From Thiohalocapsa sp963704155 (GTDB lineage: Bacteria > Pseudomonadota > Gammaproteobacteria > Chromatiales > Chromatiaceae): 64,000 bases of DNA. Of this stretch, positions 45,530 through 53,496 are shown one piece after another (positions within the stretch are counted from its first letter, which is position 1; each line of letters starts with the position of its first letter). Position numbers and translations under genes: made by a program. The notes below the pieces were generated by a model that saw nothing but the letters and a program-made list of their open reading frames with translations, made no database searches and was not told the DNA's origin. The stretch lies in NCBI GenBank assembly GCA_963704155.1, contig CAVPHF010000013.1, positions 62,001 through 126,000 on the forward strand, given 5' to 3'.

Positions 45530-46483
45530 TCAAACGATCCAATTGAAACCCCAGCCGACCAGCGTAAAGGCCGCCGCCAGAATCCCAGCGAAGAGCGCCA
45601 GCGCCTGCCAGCGGATGACCTTGCGCAGAATTAGCATCTCCGGCAACGACAGCGCCGCCACGCTCATCATCAGCGCCAGGGTGGTGCCTACCGCCACGCC
45701 CTTGCCGAGCATGGCCTCGGCCACTGGGATGATGCCGGTGGCGTTGGAATAGAGGGGAATGCCGAGCAGTACGGCAGCGGGCACGGTGTACCAATCGTCG
45801 CCACCCAGGTGTTCGGTCACCCAGTTTGCCGGCACGAAGCCGTGGAACAGGGCGCCGACGCCGATACCGATCAGCACCCAATACCAGATGCGACCGACGA
45901 TCTCCTTGACCTCGGCCAACGCGTATTGATGACGCGCCTTCAGGCTACGGTCCGGTGCGATGTTCGTGGTCTCGCCCATACGGATCTTCCAGACATAGGA
46001 CTCGACCCAGCGCTCTGGGCGAAACGCCTGCATCGCGACACCGCCGAACCAGGCCACGACCAGGCCCGCGGCCACATAGAGCGCGGCGAGCTTCCAGCCG
46101 AGCACGCCGACCAAGATGACCGCCGCCACCTCGTTGATCATCGGACTCGCGATCAAAAAGGAGAATGTCACCCCGAGCGGGATGCCGGCCTCGACGAAGC
46201 CGATGAAGAGCGGCACCGACGAGCAGGAACAGAATGGCGTCACTGCACCGAGCGTGACCGCGAGTCCGCGCGCCTGCCAATCCGGCCGGCCACGCACGAA
46301 GGCGCGTACCCGCTCCGGCGAGAGCATTGCCCGCAGCAGACCCATCACGTAAATGACCGTGACCAGCAGCACGAAGATCTTGGTCACGTCCATGACGAAA
46401 AACTGCACGGCGTCACCCGCTGCCGACCCGGGCTCCAGGCCGAACAGACCATAGGCGGCCAGGTTCCCCAGGCGCTCAAACAT
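45530..46483 (-). CDS. Permease of the ArsP/YraQ (DUF318) family
   Basis: About 317 aa with eight or more hydrophobic segments. The key motif VTPFCSCSSVPLFIGFVEAG near residue 85 carries the cysteine cluster that binds trivalent (organo)arsenicals in ArsP. A second repeat-like motif is GIPLYSNATGIIPVAEAML. Its place in an arsenic operon and its redox neighbours support efflux of an arsenical, though ArsP itself has been shown for methylated forms only. The start overlaps the end of arsJ by 8 bp. Confidence 0.85.
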   Translation of the reverse strand: MFERLGNLAAYGLFGLEPGSAAGDAVQFFVMDVTKIFVLLVTVIYVMGLLRAMLSPERVRAFVRGRPDWQARGLAVTLGAVTPFCSCSSVPLFIGFVEAGIPLGVTFSFLIASPMINEVAAVILVGVLGWKLAALYVAAGLVVAWFGGVAMQAFRPERWVESYVWKIRMGETTNIAPDRSLKARHQYALAEVKEIVGRIWYWVLIGIGVGALFHGFVPANWVTEHLGGDDWYTVPAAVLLGIPLYSNATGIIPVAEAMLGKGVAVGTTLALMMSVAALSLPEMLILRKVIRWQALALFAGILAAAFTLVGWGFNWIV

Positions 46484-47826
46484 CGCCGGCGCTGGGGGCC
46501 GTGGCATCAGATCCGGCCGCGACCTGGGGTAGCGGCCACGATAGGACCCATGCCGCCGCCACGAATGCGGCGGACCACCAAAGGCAGCCGGTCAGTCCCT
46601 GCGTCTGGTAGACGAGCCCGGACAGCACGGTGCCGGCGAGACGCCCACCGGCATTGGCCATGTAGTAGAAGCCCACGTTCATCGACACCTTCCGGAAGTC
46701 CGAGTAGGCGAGGATCAGATAGGAGTGCACGGCGGAGTTGATCGCGAAGACGATACCGAAGAGCACCAGCCCGACGATCAGCACGGCGCCTTGCACCTGC
46801 GCCGCCGAGGCAGCCGCAAGCCAGCCCAGGTCCAGCCCGGTCAGGTTGGTCAGTGATGCCGCCAGTTCCGGTGCCAGGGTCGGCCCATGCAGCATAGCGA
46901 GTGCGATTCCGGCTGGGATGAGCGCCAGCAGCAAGGCCCAGCCGCGGGCCGTGCCGCCGCCCGGACCCGCCCCATGGCGGCCGCGGCGCAGCAGCGCGGG
47001 AGCCGACGCCTGCACGAAGCCGTAGCCGATGACCCAAAAGGCGAGGAAGCCGCCTACCTCCGCGGAGGACCAACCGAGCACGTCGTACAGGAATACCGGC
47101 AGCGCGACGACGAACCAGACATCGCGCGCGCCGAACAGAAAGAAGCGCCCCGCCGACAGCCAGTTGACCGCCGGTGTGTTGGAGAAGACCTGCGTGAACT
47201 TGGCCTTCTCCTTGAGCTTGCCGACACCGGTCGGCAGCAGCAGCGCCGTCACCACGAGCACCACGAACAACATGCCCGCCAGCACGAACAAGCGCGTTGC
47301 GGAAGCCGATCCATTGCAACAGTGCGGCGCCGACGAAGAAACCCGCACCCTTGAGCGCGTTCTTCGAGCCGGTCAGCACGGCTACGTACTTGAAGAGCTT
47401 CGATTCGCCCGCTGCGCCATCGCCCGTCAGCGACTTCACCGACGCCTTCGCGGACATCTTGTTCAGGTCCTTGGCGATGCCGGATAGCGCCTGTGCCGCC
47501 ATCACATAGACCACCGACAACCAGGGGTCCGGCACCGTCAGCATCAGCAGCGCCAGGACCTGCAAGGCCATGCCGATGTGCATGGTCAGGTTCAGCCCGA
47601 TGCGGGCGCCGAGCCAGCCGCCGACCAGGTTGGTGATGATGCCGAACACCTCGTAGAAGAGGAACAGCATCGCCACTTCGAACGGCGAATAACCGAGCTG
47701 GTGGAAATACAGCACCACCAGCATGCGGATGGCGCCGTCGGTGATGGTGAAGGCCCAATACCCGGCCGTTACCGTGAGGTAACGCGAGTGTGAAGTTTGC
47801 AGTTTAAAGTTTGAAAGCGCTGTCAT
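46476..47826 (-). pseudogene. arsJ: ArsJ organoarsenical efflux transporter, single frameshift
   Basis: A major-facilitator transporter that exports 1-arseno-3-phosphoglycerate. The N-terminal half reads AGYWAFTITDGAIRMLVVLY to LLQWIGFRNAL. Near 47290 the frame shifts, and the C-terminal half continues FVLAGMLFVVLVVTALLLP to the end. Dropping one T from CTTG at 47289-47292 restores ALFVLAGML without loss. No other damage is visible, so this is a recent mutation, programmed slippage or a sequence error. The N-terminus carries about ten odd residues encoded by a spacer-type repeat. Confidence 0.88.
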
Positions 47827-48014
47827 CGATTCTGGCTCCGGACCTTCTTGACGATGGCCGTCGGTAGTGCGATCAGTTCACTGCATTCGTTCTGCAGACC
47901 AATGAGCCGGCTTTCAGGCAGGATGTCGGCGGCCGCCAGCAATCGCAGCCAGTAATGGGTCTCCCGCGCCTCCTTGCACGCGATGCTGTACTTGCTGACA
48001 AAGTCGGCCTTCAC
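47823..48014 (-). pseudogene. Four-helix-bundle (23S IVP-like) protein, C-terminal half only
   Basis: 63 aa corresponding to the last half of four-helix-bundle proteins related to the 23S rRNA intervening-sequence protein: FVSKYSIACKEARETHYWLR, then LLAAADILPESRLIGLQNEC. A complete member has about 120 aa. The N-terminal half is replaced by tandem TTCACCC heptamers, in which a GTG happens to give a start. It overlaps the arsJ start by 4 bp. Confidence 0.7.
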
Positions 48015-48060
48015 CCTTCACTCACCTTCACCCTTCACCCTTCACCCTTCACCCTTCAAA
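48010..48060. repeat. Tandem TTCACCC heptamers
   Basis: About six copies of TTCACCC, one of them altered, between the GAPDH gene and the helix-bundle remnant. Related TTCAAA/TTCACCC pieces recur at 50590-50625 and 47790-47815. They encode the LKGEG end of GAPDH, the LKGEV end of Acr3 and part of the ArsJ N-terminus. Confidence 0.8.
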
Positions 48061-49067
48061 CTTTCCGCAACAAGGCGGGCAATGTCGATCATGCGGTTCA
48101 CATAGCCCCATTCGTTGTCGTACCAGGCATAGATCTTCACCTGGGTGTCGTCGGTCACCATGGTCGACAAGGCATCGACGATGGACGAACGCGGGTCGTT
48201 GAGATAGTCCACCGACACCAGCGGGCGCTCCTCGTAGCCGAGGATGCCCTTGAGTTCGTCTTCCGCAGCGGACTTGAACAGCGCGTTGACCTCCTCGGCG
48301 GTGACCGGCCGTGCGGCCTCGAACACGAAGTCCGTCAAGGAGGCGTTCAGCAAGGGCACACGCACGGCATGGCCGTTCAGCTTGCCGGTCAGCTCCGGGA
48401 AGATCTTGGTGATGGCCTTCGCCGAGCCGGTGGTCGTCGGGATCAGCGATTGGCCGCAGGCGCGCGCGCGGCGCAGATCCTTGTGGCCCAGATCGACAAT
48501 GCGCTGGGTGTTGGTGATGTTGTGGATGGTGGTCATGCAGCCGTGGACGATGCCCACCTGCTCATGCATCACCTTGACCACTGGCGCCAGACAGTTAGTG
48601 GTGCAGGAGGCGGCCGTCACCAGGTCATGCACGGTCGGGTCATACAGGTGATGGTTGACGCCGTAGACGATGTCCAGCGCTCCCTGCGTGGGTGCGGCGA
48701 CGATGACCTTTTTGACACCCTGGTCAAAGTAGGCTTGCAGGCTCTCGGGCTGCTTGTGGTGCTTGCCGGTGGCCTCGATGACGATGTCGCAGCCGGACCA
48801 GTCGGTCTCGGCGATGGCCTTGTTACTGCTGTAGACGATCTCGTGACCGTCGATGCACAGCTTGTCGTCGTCGCCGCTGCAGGCATGGCCCCAGCGTCCA
48901 TGCACCGAGTCGAACTGCAGCAGGTGGGCCGCGCCCGACGCATCGCAGGCGATTTCATTGACCTGGCTGAACTGTAACGGGGGTTCGTCGCCGATGCGGT
49001 CCCAGGCGGCGCGCAGCGCGAGCCTACCCATGCGGCCAAAGCCATTGATGCCGATCTTGATTGTCAC
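48042..49067 (-). CDS. ArsJ-associated glyceraldehyde-3-phosphate dehydrogenase
   Basis: 341 aa. In arsJ operons this GAPDH uses arsenate in place of phosphate to make 1-arseno-3-phosphoglycerate, which ArsJ exports. The NAD domain begins IGINGFGRMGRLALR; the catalytic site is TAASCTTNCLAP; and the C-terminal WYDNEWGYVNRMID is intact. The gene is complete, in contrast to the frameshifted arsJ. The start overlaps the preceding phosphatase gene by ATGA. Confidence 0.95.
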   Translation of the reverse strand: MTIKIGINGFGRMGRLALRAAWDRIGDEPPLQFSQVNEIACDASGAAHLLQFDSVHGRWGHACSGDDDKLCIDGHEIVYSSNKAIAETDWSGCDIVIEATGKHHKQPESLQAYFDQGVKKVIVAAPTQGALDIVYGVNHHLYDPTVHDLVTAASCTTNCLAPVVKVMHEQVGIVHGCMTTIHNITNTQRIVDLGHKDLRRARACGQSLIPTTTGSAKAITKIFPELTGKLNGHAVRVPLLNASLTDFVFEAARPVTAEEVNALFKSAAEDELKGILGYEERPLVSVDYLNDPRSSIVDALSTMVTDDTQVKIYAWYDNEWGYVNRMIDIARLVAESLKGEG

Positions 49068-49585
49068 TGTGATTGCTCCTGTTCGTGGTGTTGACCGTCA
49101 CGCGCGGCCAGGTAGCCTGTATGGGCTGGCAGCGTCAGGGCCTTGGGGCGCAGGCCCTTGACGAGTGCGTCGGCCCGCTCGCCATCCATCCCCGTCTCGC
49201 GCAGGATCAGCGCCGCCATGAACCCGGTCCGCCCGGAGCCACCGCGGCAGTGGATGGCGATGCCGCCCTGTTGCGACAGCAGCGCGATCACCGCATCGCG
49301 ATGAGCCGCCCACGCCTGTTCGAACGCTGGCCCCGGGGCCGTGTCGTCCTCGACGGGGAACTGAAACCAGCGCATACCGGCCTCGGCAACCACCTCGGGC
49401 AGGGCAGCGACCTCGAGCTTCGCCAACTCGTCACTCGGCGTCATGCTGATCACGGCGTCCACACCGGCCTGGCGCAACTGCGCGAGCGATTCGGCGAGCC
49501 CCACGCCCTTGGTACCCGGACAGGGGGTGAAGATCAGCTTGGCCCCGCCCGGAAGGGTGAGTGCATCATAGGGGTGTGTTGTCAT
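49064..49585 (-). CDS. Protein-tyrosine-phosphatase-like (CDKN3 type) protein
   Basis: 173 aa. The active-site loop is IHCRGGSGRTGFMAALIL (HCxxGxxR, near residue 113), with a general-acid Asp probably in FPVEDDTAP. This is the cyclin-dependent-kinase-inhibitor-3-like branch of dual-specificity phosphatases. Members are seen in arsenic clusters, perhaps because the Cys-loop chemistry suits oxyanions. Its 4-bp overlap with GAPDH indicates translational coupling. Confidence 0.85.
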   Translation of the reverse strand: MTTHPYDALTLPGGAKLIFTPCPGTKGVGLAESLAQLRQAGVDAVISMTPSDELAKLEVAALPEVVAEAGMRWFQFPVEDDTAPGPAFEQAWAAHRDAVIALLSQQGGIAIHCRGGSGRTGFMAALILRETGMDGERADALVKGLRPKALTLPAHTGYLAARDGQHHEQEQSQ

Positions 49586-49664
49586 CTTGATGGTTCGCCT
49601 TCGCGCTGGCCGGCGCCGGCCAGCGTGACATCATCGTTGAAAGAAACAGGGCAATGCGACAAGG

Positions 49665-50588
49665 TCAAAGCGCGAAATCGCCACCGAGCGGCAGTTCGCC
49701 CTCGACCACCGGCAGCGTCAGCGTGTTGCCCCAGTGCGACCAGCCGCCGTTGTAGAGGCGCACGTCTTCGTAGCCCAGGTGCCGGAGCTGCATCCAGGCC
49801 AGGCTCATGCGAAAGCCGTCGTGGCAGTAGACGTAGACGGTCTTTTCTTTCGGAATGTCTCGATACAGCGCGGCCAGGGCCTCGTCGTCGAGCCAGGTCT
49901 GGGTCTGGGCGTCGGTGCCGTCCAGGCTGACGACATTGACCGCACCGGGGATGTGGCCGCCGGAGATGGAGTGGCGGATCACCTCCCCGGTGTACATGTC
50001 GCGCGGTCGGCTATCGAGCAGCACGACGGCGGGGTCGCGACGGGAGACGACGTCATCGTAGACGTCGGTCCACTCCACCAGCAGGTCGGTATCGGCATCC
50101 TGGAGCATGACCTGGCCCGGTGCACGCTCCACCGGGTCCTTGCTGAGTTCGTTGAAGGCGCTCCATTCCACCGTGCCGCCATCGAGCAGCTTGACCTGCT
50201 CCATCGGGAAACCATAAAGCGCGAGCAGGAAATACAGACGAGAGGCGAGTGCTGTGCGCGAGTCGTCATACAGCACCAGGGTGGAATCGTCGTTGATACC
50301 CCAGCGGCGCAACCTAGCCTGGAAGGCGTCTTTGGACGGGAAGCGCATCAGAGGATTTGCGCCATTATCGCCGAGGTCCTTGAAGCGCTGAACCTGCACC
50401 GCTGCGGGGATATGCCCGACGGTGAAATAGCGGTGCGGGTGATAGCGCACCTCCAGCACCACCAGGTTGTCGTCGTCGATGTGCTCGGCGAGCCAATCCG
50501 CGTTCACCAGAAACCGAGGCTCGGCGAGCAAGATCCCCGGGACCAAAAACATCAAGGCGAGCACCAGTCCAGCGATCAACTTAAGCAT
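49665..50588 (-). CDS. Periplasmic tandem rhodanese (sulfurtransferase)
   Basis: 307 aa with a signal peptide (LIAGLVLALMFLVPGILLAE). Two rhodanese domains follow: the first has VLEVRYHPHRYFTVGHIPAA and no catalytic Cys, the second has the HIPGAVNV motif and the active loop VYCHDGFRMS. It could transfer sulfur to thiophilic acceptors such as arsenite or cyanide. The ATG at 50588 is chosen on a GAGGAAG ribosome site. It is cotranscribed behind acr3. Confidence 0.88.
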   Translation of the reverse strand: MLKLIAGLVLALMFLVPGILLAEPRFLVNADWLAEHIDDDNLVVLEVRYHPHRYFTVGHIPAAVQVQRFKDLGDNGANPLMRFPSKDAFQARLRRWGINDDSTLVLYDDSRTALASRLYFLLALYGFPMEQVKLLDGGTVEWSAFNELSKDPVERAPGQVMLQDADTDLLVEWTDVYDDVVSRRDPAVVLLDSRPRDMYTGEVIRHSISGGHIPGAVNVVSLDGTDAQTQTWLDDEALAALYRDIPKEKTVYVYCHDGFRMSLAWMQLRHLGYEDVRLYNGGWSHWGNTLTLPVVEGELPLGGDFAL

Positions 50589-50605
50589 CTGACTTCCTCG
50601 ACTCT

Positions 50606-51691
50606 TCAAACTTCACCCTTCAAGCGTCCTTCATACCACCCCTTGCTACGGTTGACGATGGCGACCACCGAAAGCATGACCGGCACCTCGACCAGCACGC
50701 CGACCACGGTGGCGAGTGCGGCACCAGAGTTGAATCCGAACAGGCTGATCGCCGCGGCGACGGCCAGCTCGAAGAAGTTGCTGGCACCGATCAGGGCCGA
50801 GGGCGCCGCGACGCAGTGGGCCTCGCCGACCTGCCGGTTGAGCAGGTAGGCCAAGCCGGAATTGAAATAGACCTGGATCAGGATAGGCACCGCCAACATT
50901 GCGATGATCAGCGGTTGATTGAGGATCTGCTCTCCCTGGAAGCCGAACAGCAATACCAGAGTCGTCAGCAGCGCCATCAAGGAGATCGGTTGCAGGCGCT
51001 GAAGCACCCGTTGCAATTCCGACTCGCCGCCCCCTGCCATCAGACGCTTGCGCCACCAATGCGCAAAGACCACCGGTATGACGATGTAGAGCACCACGGA
51101 AAGGAACAGCGTGCTCCAGGGCACCGTGATCGCGGAGAGCCCGAGCAGCAGACCGACGATGGGCGCGAAGGCAAAGATCATGATCGCGTCGTTGAGCGCC
51201 ACCTGGGTCAGGGTGAAGTGGGGCTCGCCGTCGGAGAGATTGCTCCAGACGAAGACCATCGCCGTGCAGGGGGCCGCTGCGAGCAGGATCAGCCCGGCCA
51301 CGTAGGAGTCGAGCTGCTCCGCGGGCAGATAGGGGGCGAAGACGTGGCGGATGAAGATCCAGCCCAGCAAGGCCATCGAAAACGGCTTGACCGCCCAATT
51401 GACGAACAGGGTCACGCCGACGCCGCGCCAGTGCTCCCGCACCCGATGCAACGCCGCGAAGTCGATCTTCAGCAGCATCGGCACGATCATCAGCCAGATC
51501 AGCACCGCCACGGGCAGGTTGACCTGGGCGAGCTCCAGCGCGCCGATGCCCTGGAAGGCCCCGGGGAAGAAGTGCCCGAGGGTGATCCCGGCGACGATGC
51601 AGAGCGCCACCCATAGGGTGAGCCAACGCTCGAAGAAGCCCATCTTCGCGCCTGCGGCCTGCTTGGCCGTGGCCTCGCATTGGGCACTCAT
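50606..51691 (-). CDS. acr3: ACR3 family arsenite efflux transporter
   Basis: 361 aa with ten hydrophobic segments, starting after a short cytosolic tail. The conserved Cys of the arsenite pathway is in AAAPCTAMVFVWSNLSDG (TM4), and the conserved Glu region is GVLVEVPVM near the end. It exports arsenite using proton motive force. It is the first gene of the operon, preceded by a good promoter about 220 bp upstream. The C-terminal residues LKGEV come from a spacer-type repeat. Confidence 0.95.
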   Translation of the reverse strand: MSAQCEATAKQAAGAKMGFFERWLTLWVALCIVAGITLGHFFPGAFQGIGALELAQVNLPVAVLIWLMIVPMLLKIDFAALHRVREHWRGVGVTLFVNWAVKPFSMALLGWIFIRHVFAPYLPAEQLDSYVAGLILLAAAPCTAMVFVWSNLSDGEPHFTLTQVALNDAIMIFAFAPIVGLLLGLSAITVPWSTLFLSVVLYIVIPVVFAHWWRKRLMAGGGESELQRVLQRLQPISLMALLTTLVLLFGFQGEQILNQPLIIAMLAVPILIQVYFNSGLAYLLNRQVGEAHCVAAPSALIGASNFFELAVAAAISLFGFNSGAALATVVGVLVEVPVMLSVVAIVNRSKGWYEGRLKGEV

Positions 51692-51918
51692 GCGACGCCC
51701 CCGACTGAACGCCTGGCGAGAAATCCCCTCATGTTCAAAGACCCCTGTTTGCGAGGACGCCGTGCCGATCCGTCACCAAGTGCTTGGAGTTCGGTCAACC
51801 CGGCCTGGACCAGGTTCTCCGGCAGCGGCAAGTATCACAGGGCGTCGGCATAGGATGCCTTGGTTGATAGCGTTCATGGTGTTCGAGGTTGGGCGCTCAT
51901 TGGCTTCCATGCGCCAGG
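51692..51918 (-). other. Long leader or lost gene in front of acr3
   Basis: About 225 bp between the predicted transcript start and the acr3 ATG. A minus-strand stretch (51720-51830) reads LPENLVQAGLTELQALGDGS with codon use like its surroundings but no start. It could be the tail of a deleted gene such as a regulator. No ArsR helix-turn-helix is recognisable. Confidence 0.4.
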
Positions 51919-51946
51919 ATTATATGTCATTTGTCGAATATATCAA
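51919..51946 (-). promoter_or_regulatory. Promoter of the arsenic operon with an AT-rich dyad
   Basis: On the minus strand TTGATA (51946-51941) and a perfect TATAAT (51924-51919) with 16 bases between. The spacer is bounded by TATAT and ATATA arms in TATATTCGACAAATGACATATA, a plausible ArsR-type operator over the promoter. The region is markedly AT-rich compared with its neighbours. Confidence 0.65.
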
Positions 51947-52071
51947 TTATCGTATGTTTACGGTCGTGCGCAATTTTGAGGCGGAATTCAACGGCGCTGA
52001 TCCGACTTGGTCGACGAGGATAGGATCGGCTGCACGACGCGGTCGGCTTTGACCGGAACGCTGGCCGCAGG

Positions 52072-53490
52072 CTAGAAGAGGGTCGTTCTCATGCGCGGCG
52101 TGCGGCGCCCGGCCGGTTGGATCGCCGAGCATCGCGCGGACTCACTCATCCGCGTCGAGGCCAAGATGCCATAGACCTCGGTCAGTGCCTCGTCGCCGCC
52201 GACATTGCCGGGGAAGATCACGACCGGCAGGTCCGGAAAGCGCGCGTGGTCGCTCGGGCAGCGCACCATCGAGCAGCCGGCGCGCACTTGGCCGAGCACC
52301 CTGGCGGTGCGCAGCGCGAGGCCCTTGCTCAGCGTATCGTTGGACGTGATGCCGCCTTTGCTGATCAGAAAACCCATGTCGGTCGGCAAGCCGCGCACGA
52401 TACGCACCAGAAGGTCGGACACACGCTCACCGAACGCCAGGCGCTCGCCCTTGCTGGCGAATCGGCGCTCGCCGCGGCTCGTGTAGAGTACGACGCCGCG
52501 GCCGGCGTCGATGGCCGAATCGATGCGACCCTGCAGATCCGCGAGCAGGCCGGCGCTGTCGAGCCGGTCGAGGACGATCTCAATGGGCTGCGCGTCCGTG
52601 TTCGCGATGAGGTGCTGGAGCTGGCGCGTCGACTTGTCCACATGCGAGCCCACCAGCACGACACCCGGGCGACCGCCGCGCACGAACTCGGCCATCTCAG
52701 CAGCGGCGACCGGTTGCGGCGGCAGGTCCGCGAGGGAGGTCAGCAGGCTTGCGGCGCTGCGAAACAGAAACCGCTTGCCTTCGGCCGCCGCGGCCAGCAC
52801 TTGGCGACAGAAGTTGTCCAGATCGGACTGCTGCTCGGCATCGACGACGCAGCAGCGGTTGCCGCTGAGCCCGCGCAGACGCTCGCCGATGTCGCCGCGC
52901 ACATCGGCCAGCCCGAACCGCTCCACCGCATCGGCCTTGATGAGACCGGCGGTCTTTTCTTCCACATAGGCCGGTAGAAATGCGGTGCTGAAGCCGAACA
53001 CCGAGTCGCGCGCGAACTCGGTCTCATGCACCGGCACGGGTCGGACGCCATCTGGGCCATCGACCATCAGATAGTGCACTCCGTCGCGCGTGATGCGTCC
53101 GCCCTCGAAGAAGGCCGGCACCAGAAAATGCGCATCGAAGGGACCGAGCGCCTCGGCGATGACGTCGGTCTCCACCGGATAGTGACCGCGCAGCGTGCTG
53201 TCGGAGCGACTGACGATGACGGGCTGAACTGGCGCGCCCGCGGCCGCCAAGGCGTCCAGCGCGGCGCGCAGACTCACGCAGATCTCGCGCGTGACCGCCG
53301 CCGCGTCCGCCGCGCTCATGCCGCGGGTATTGCTGAGCACGAAGAACAGCGGCGATGCGTCCTGCAGCGCCTCGGTCAGGGTCCGCAGGTCCCAACGGGT
53401 CAGCAGCAGACAGCCATGCACCGTCTGCGAGCCGGTTGGATCATCGTCGATCGCGATGATCTTTGGCGTTGCGCTTGTCATATCGTTCAC
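52072..53490 (-). CDS. Four-carbon acid sugar kinase family protein (DUF1537)
   Basis: 472 aa, full length. The N-terminal domain starts IIAIDDDPTGSQTVHGCLLL and includes VIVSRSDSTLRGHYPVETDV. The C-terminal nucleotide-binding domain has FLISKGGITSNDTLSKGLAL and VVIFPGNVGGDEALTEVYGI. Known members phosphorylate erythronate, threonate or related 2-oxo acids. The last about 22 residues are Arg-rich and unlike the family, perhaps from a late frameshift. The GTG start is 6 bp after the transketolase-like gene, so both form one operon. Confidence 0.88.
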   Translation of the reverse strand: MNDMTSATPKIIAIDDDPTGSQTVHGCLLLTRWDLRTLTEALQDASPLFFVLSNTRGMSAADAAAVTREICVSLRAALDALAAAGAPVQPVIVSRSDSTLRGHYPVETDVIAEALGPFDAHFLVPAFFEGGRITRDGVHYLMVDGPDGVRPVPVHETEFARDSVFGFSTAFLPAYVEEKTAGLIKADAVERFGLADVRGDIGERLRGLSGNRCCVVDAEQQSDLDNFCRQVLAAAAEGKRFLFRSAASLLTSLADLPPQPVAAAEMAEFVRGGRPGVVLVGSHVDKSTRQLQHLIANTDAQPIEIVLDRLDSAGLLADLQGRIDSAIDAGRGVVLYTSRGERRFASKGERLAFGERVSDLLVRIVRGLPTDMGFLISKGGITSNDTLSKGLALRTARVLGQVRAGCSMVRCPSDHARFPDLPVVIFPGNVGGDEALTEVYGILASTRMSESARCSAIQPAGRRTPRMRTTLF

Positions 53491-53496
53491 GGCAGC

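Noticed and set aside
48010..48060. CRISPR-like array
   Set aside because: The units are 7 bp in direct tandem without spacers, so this is a simple tandem repeat.
51692..51918. An arsR gene in front of acr3
   Set aside because: No helix-turn-helix or metal-binding ELCVCDL-type motif was found in any frame; only a short coding-like tail remains.
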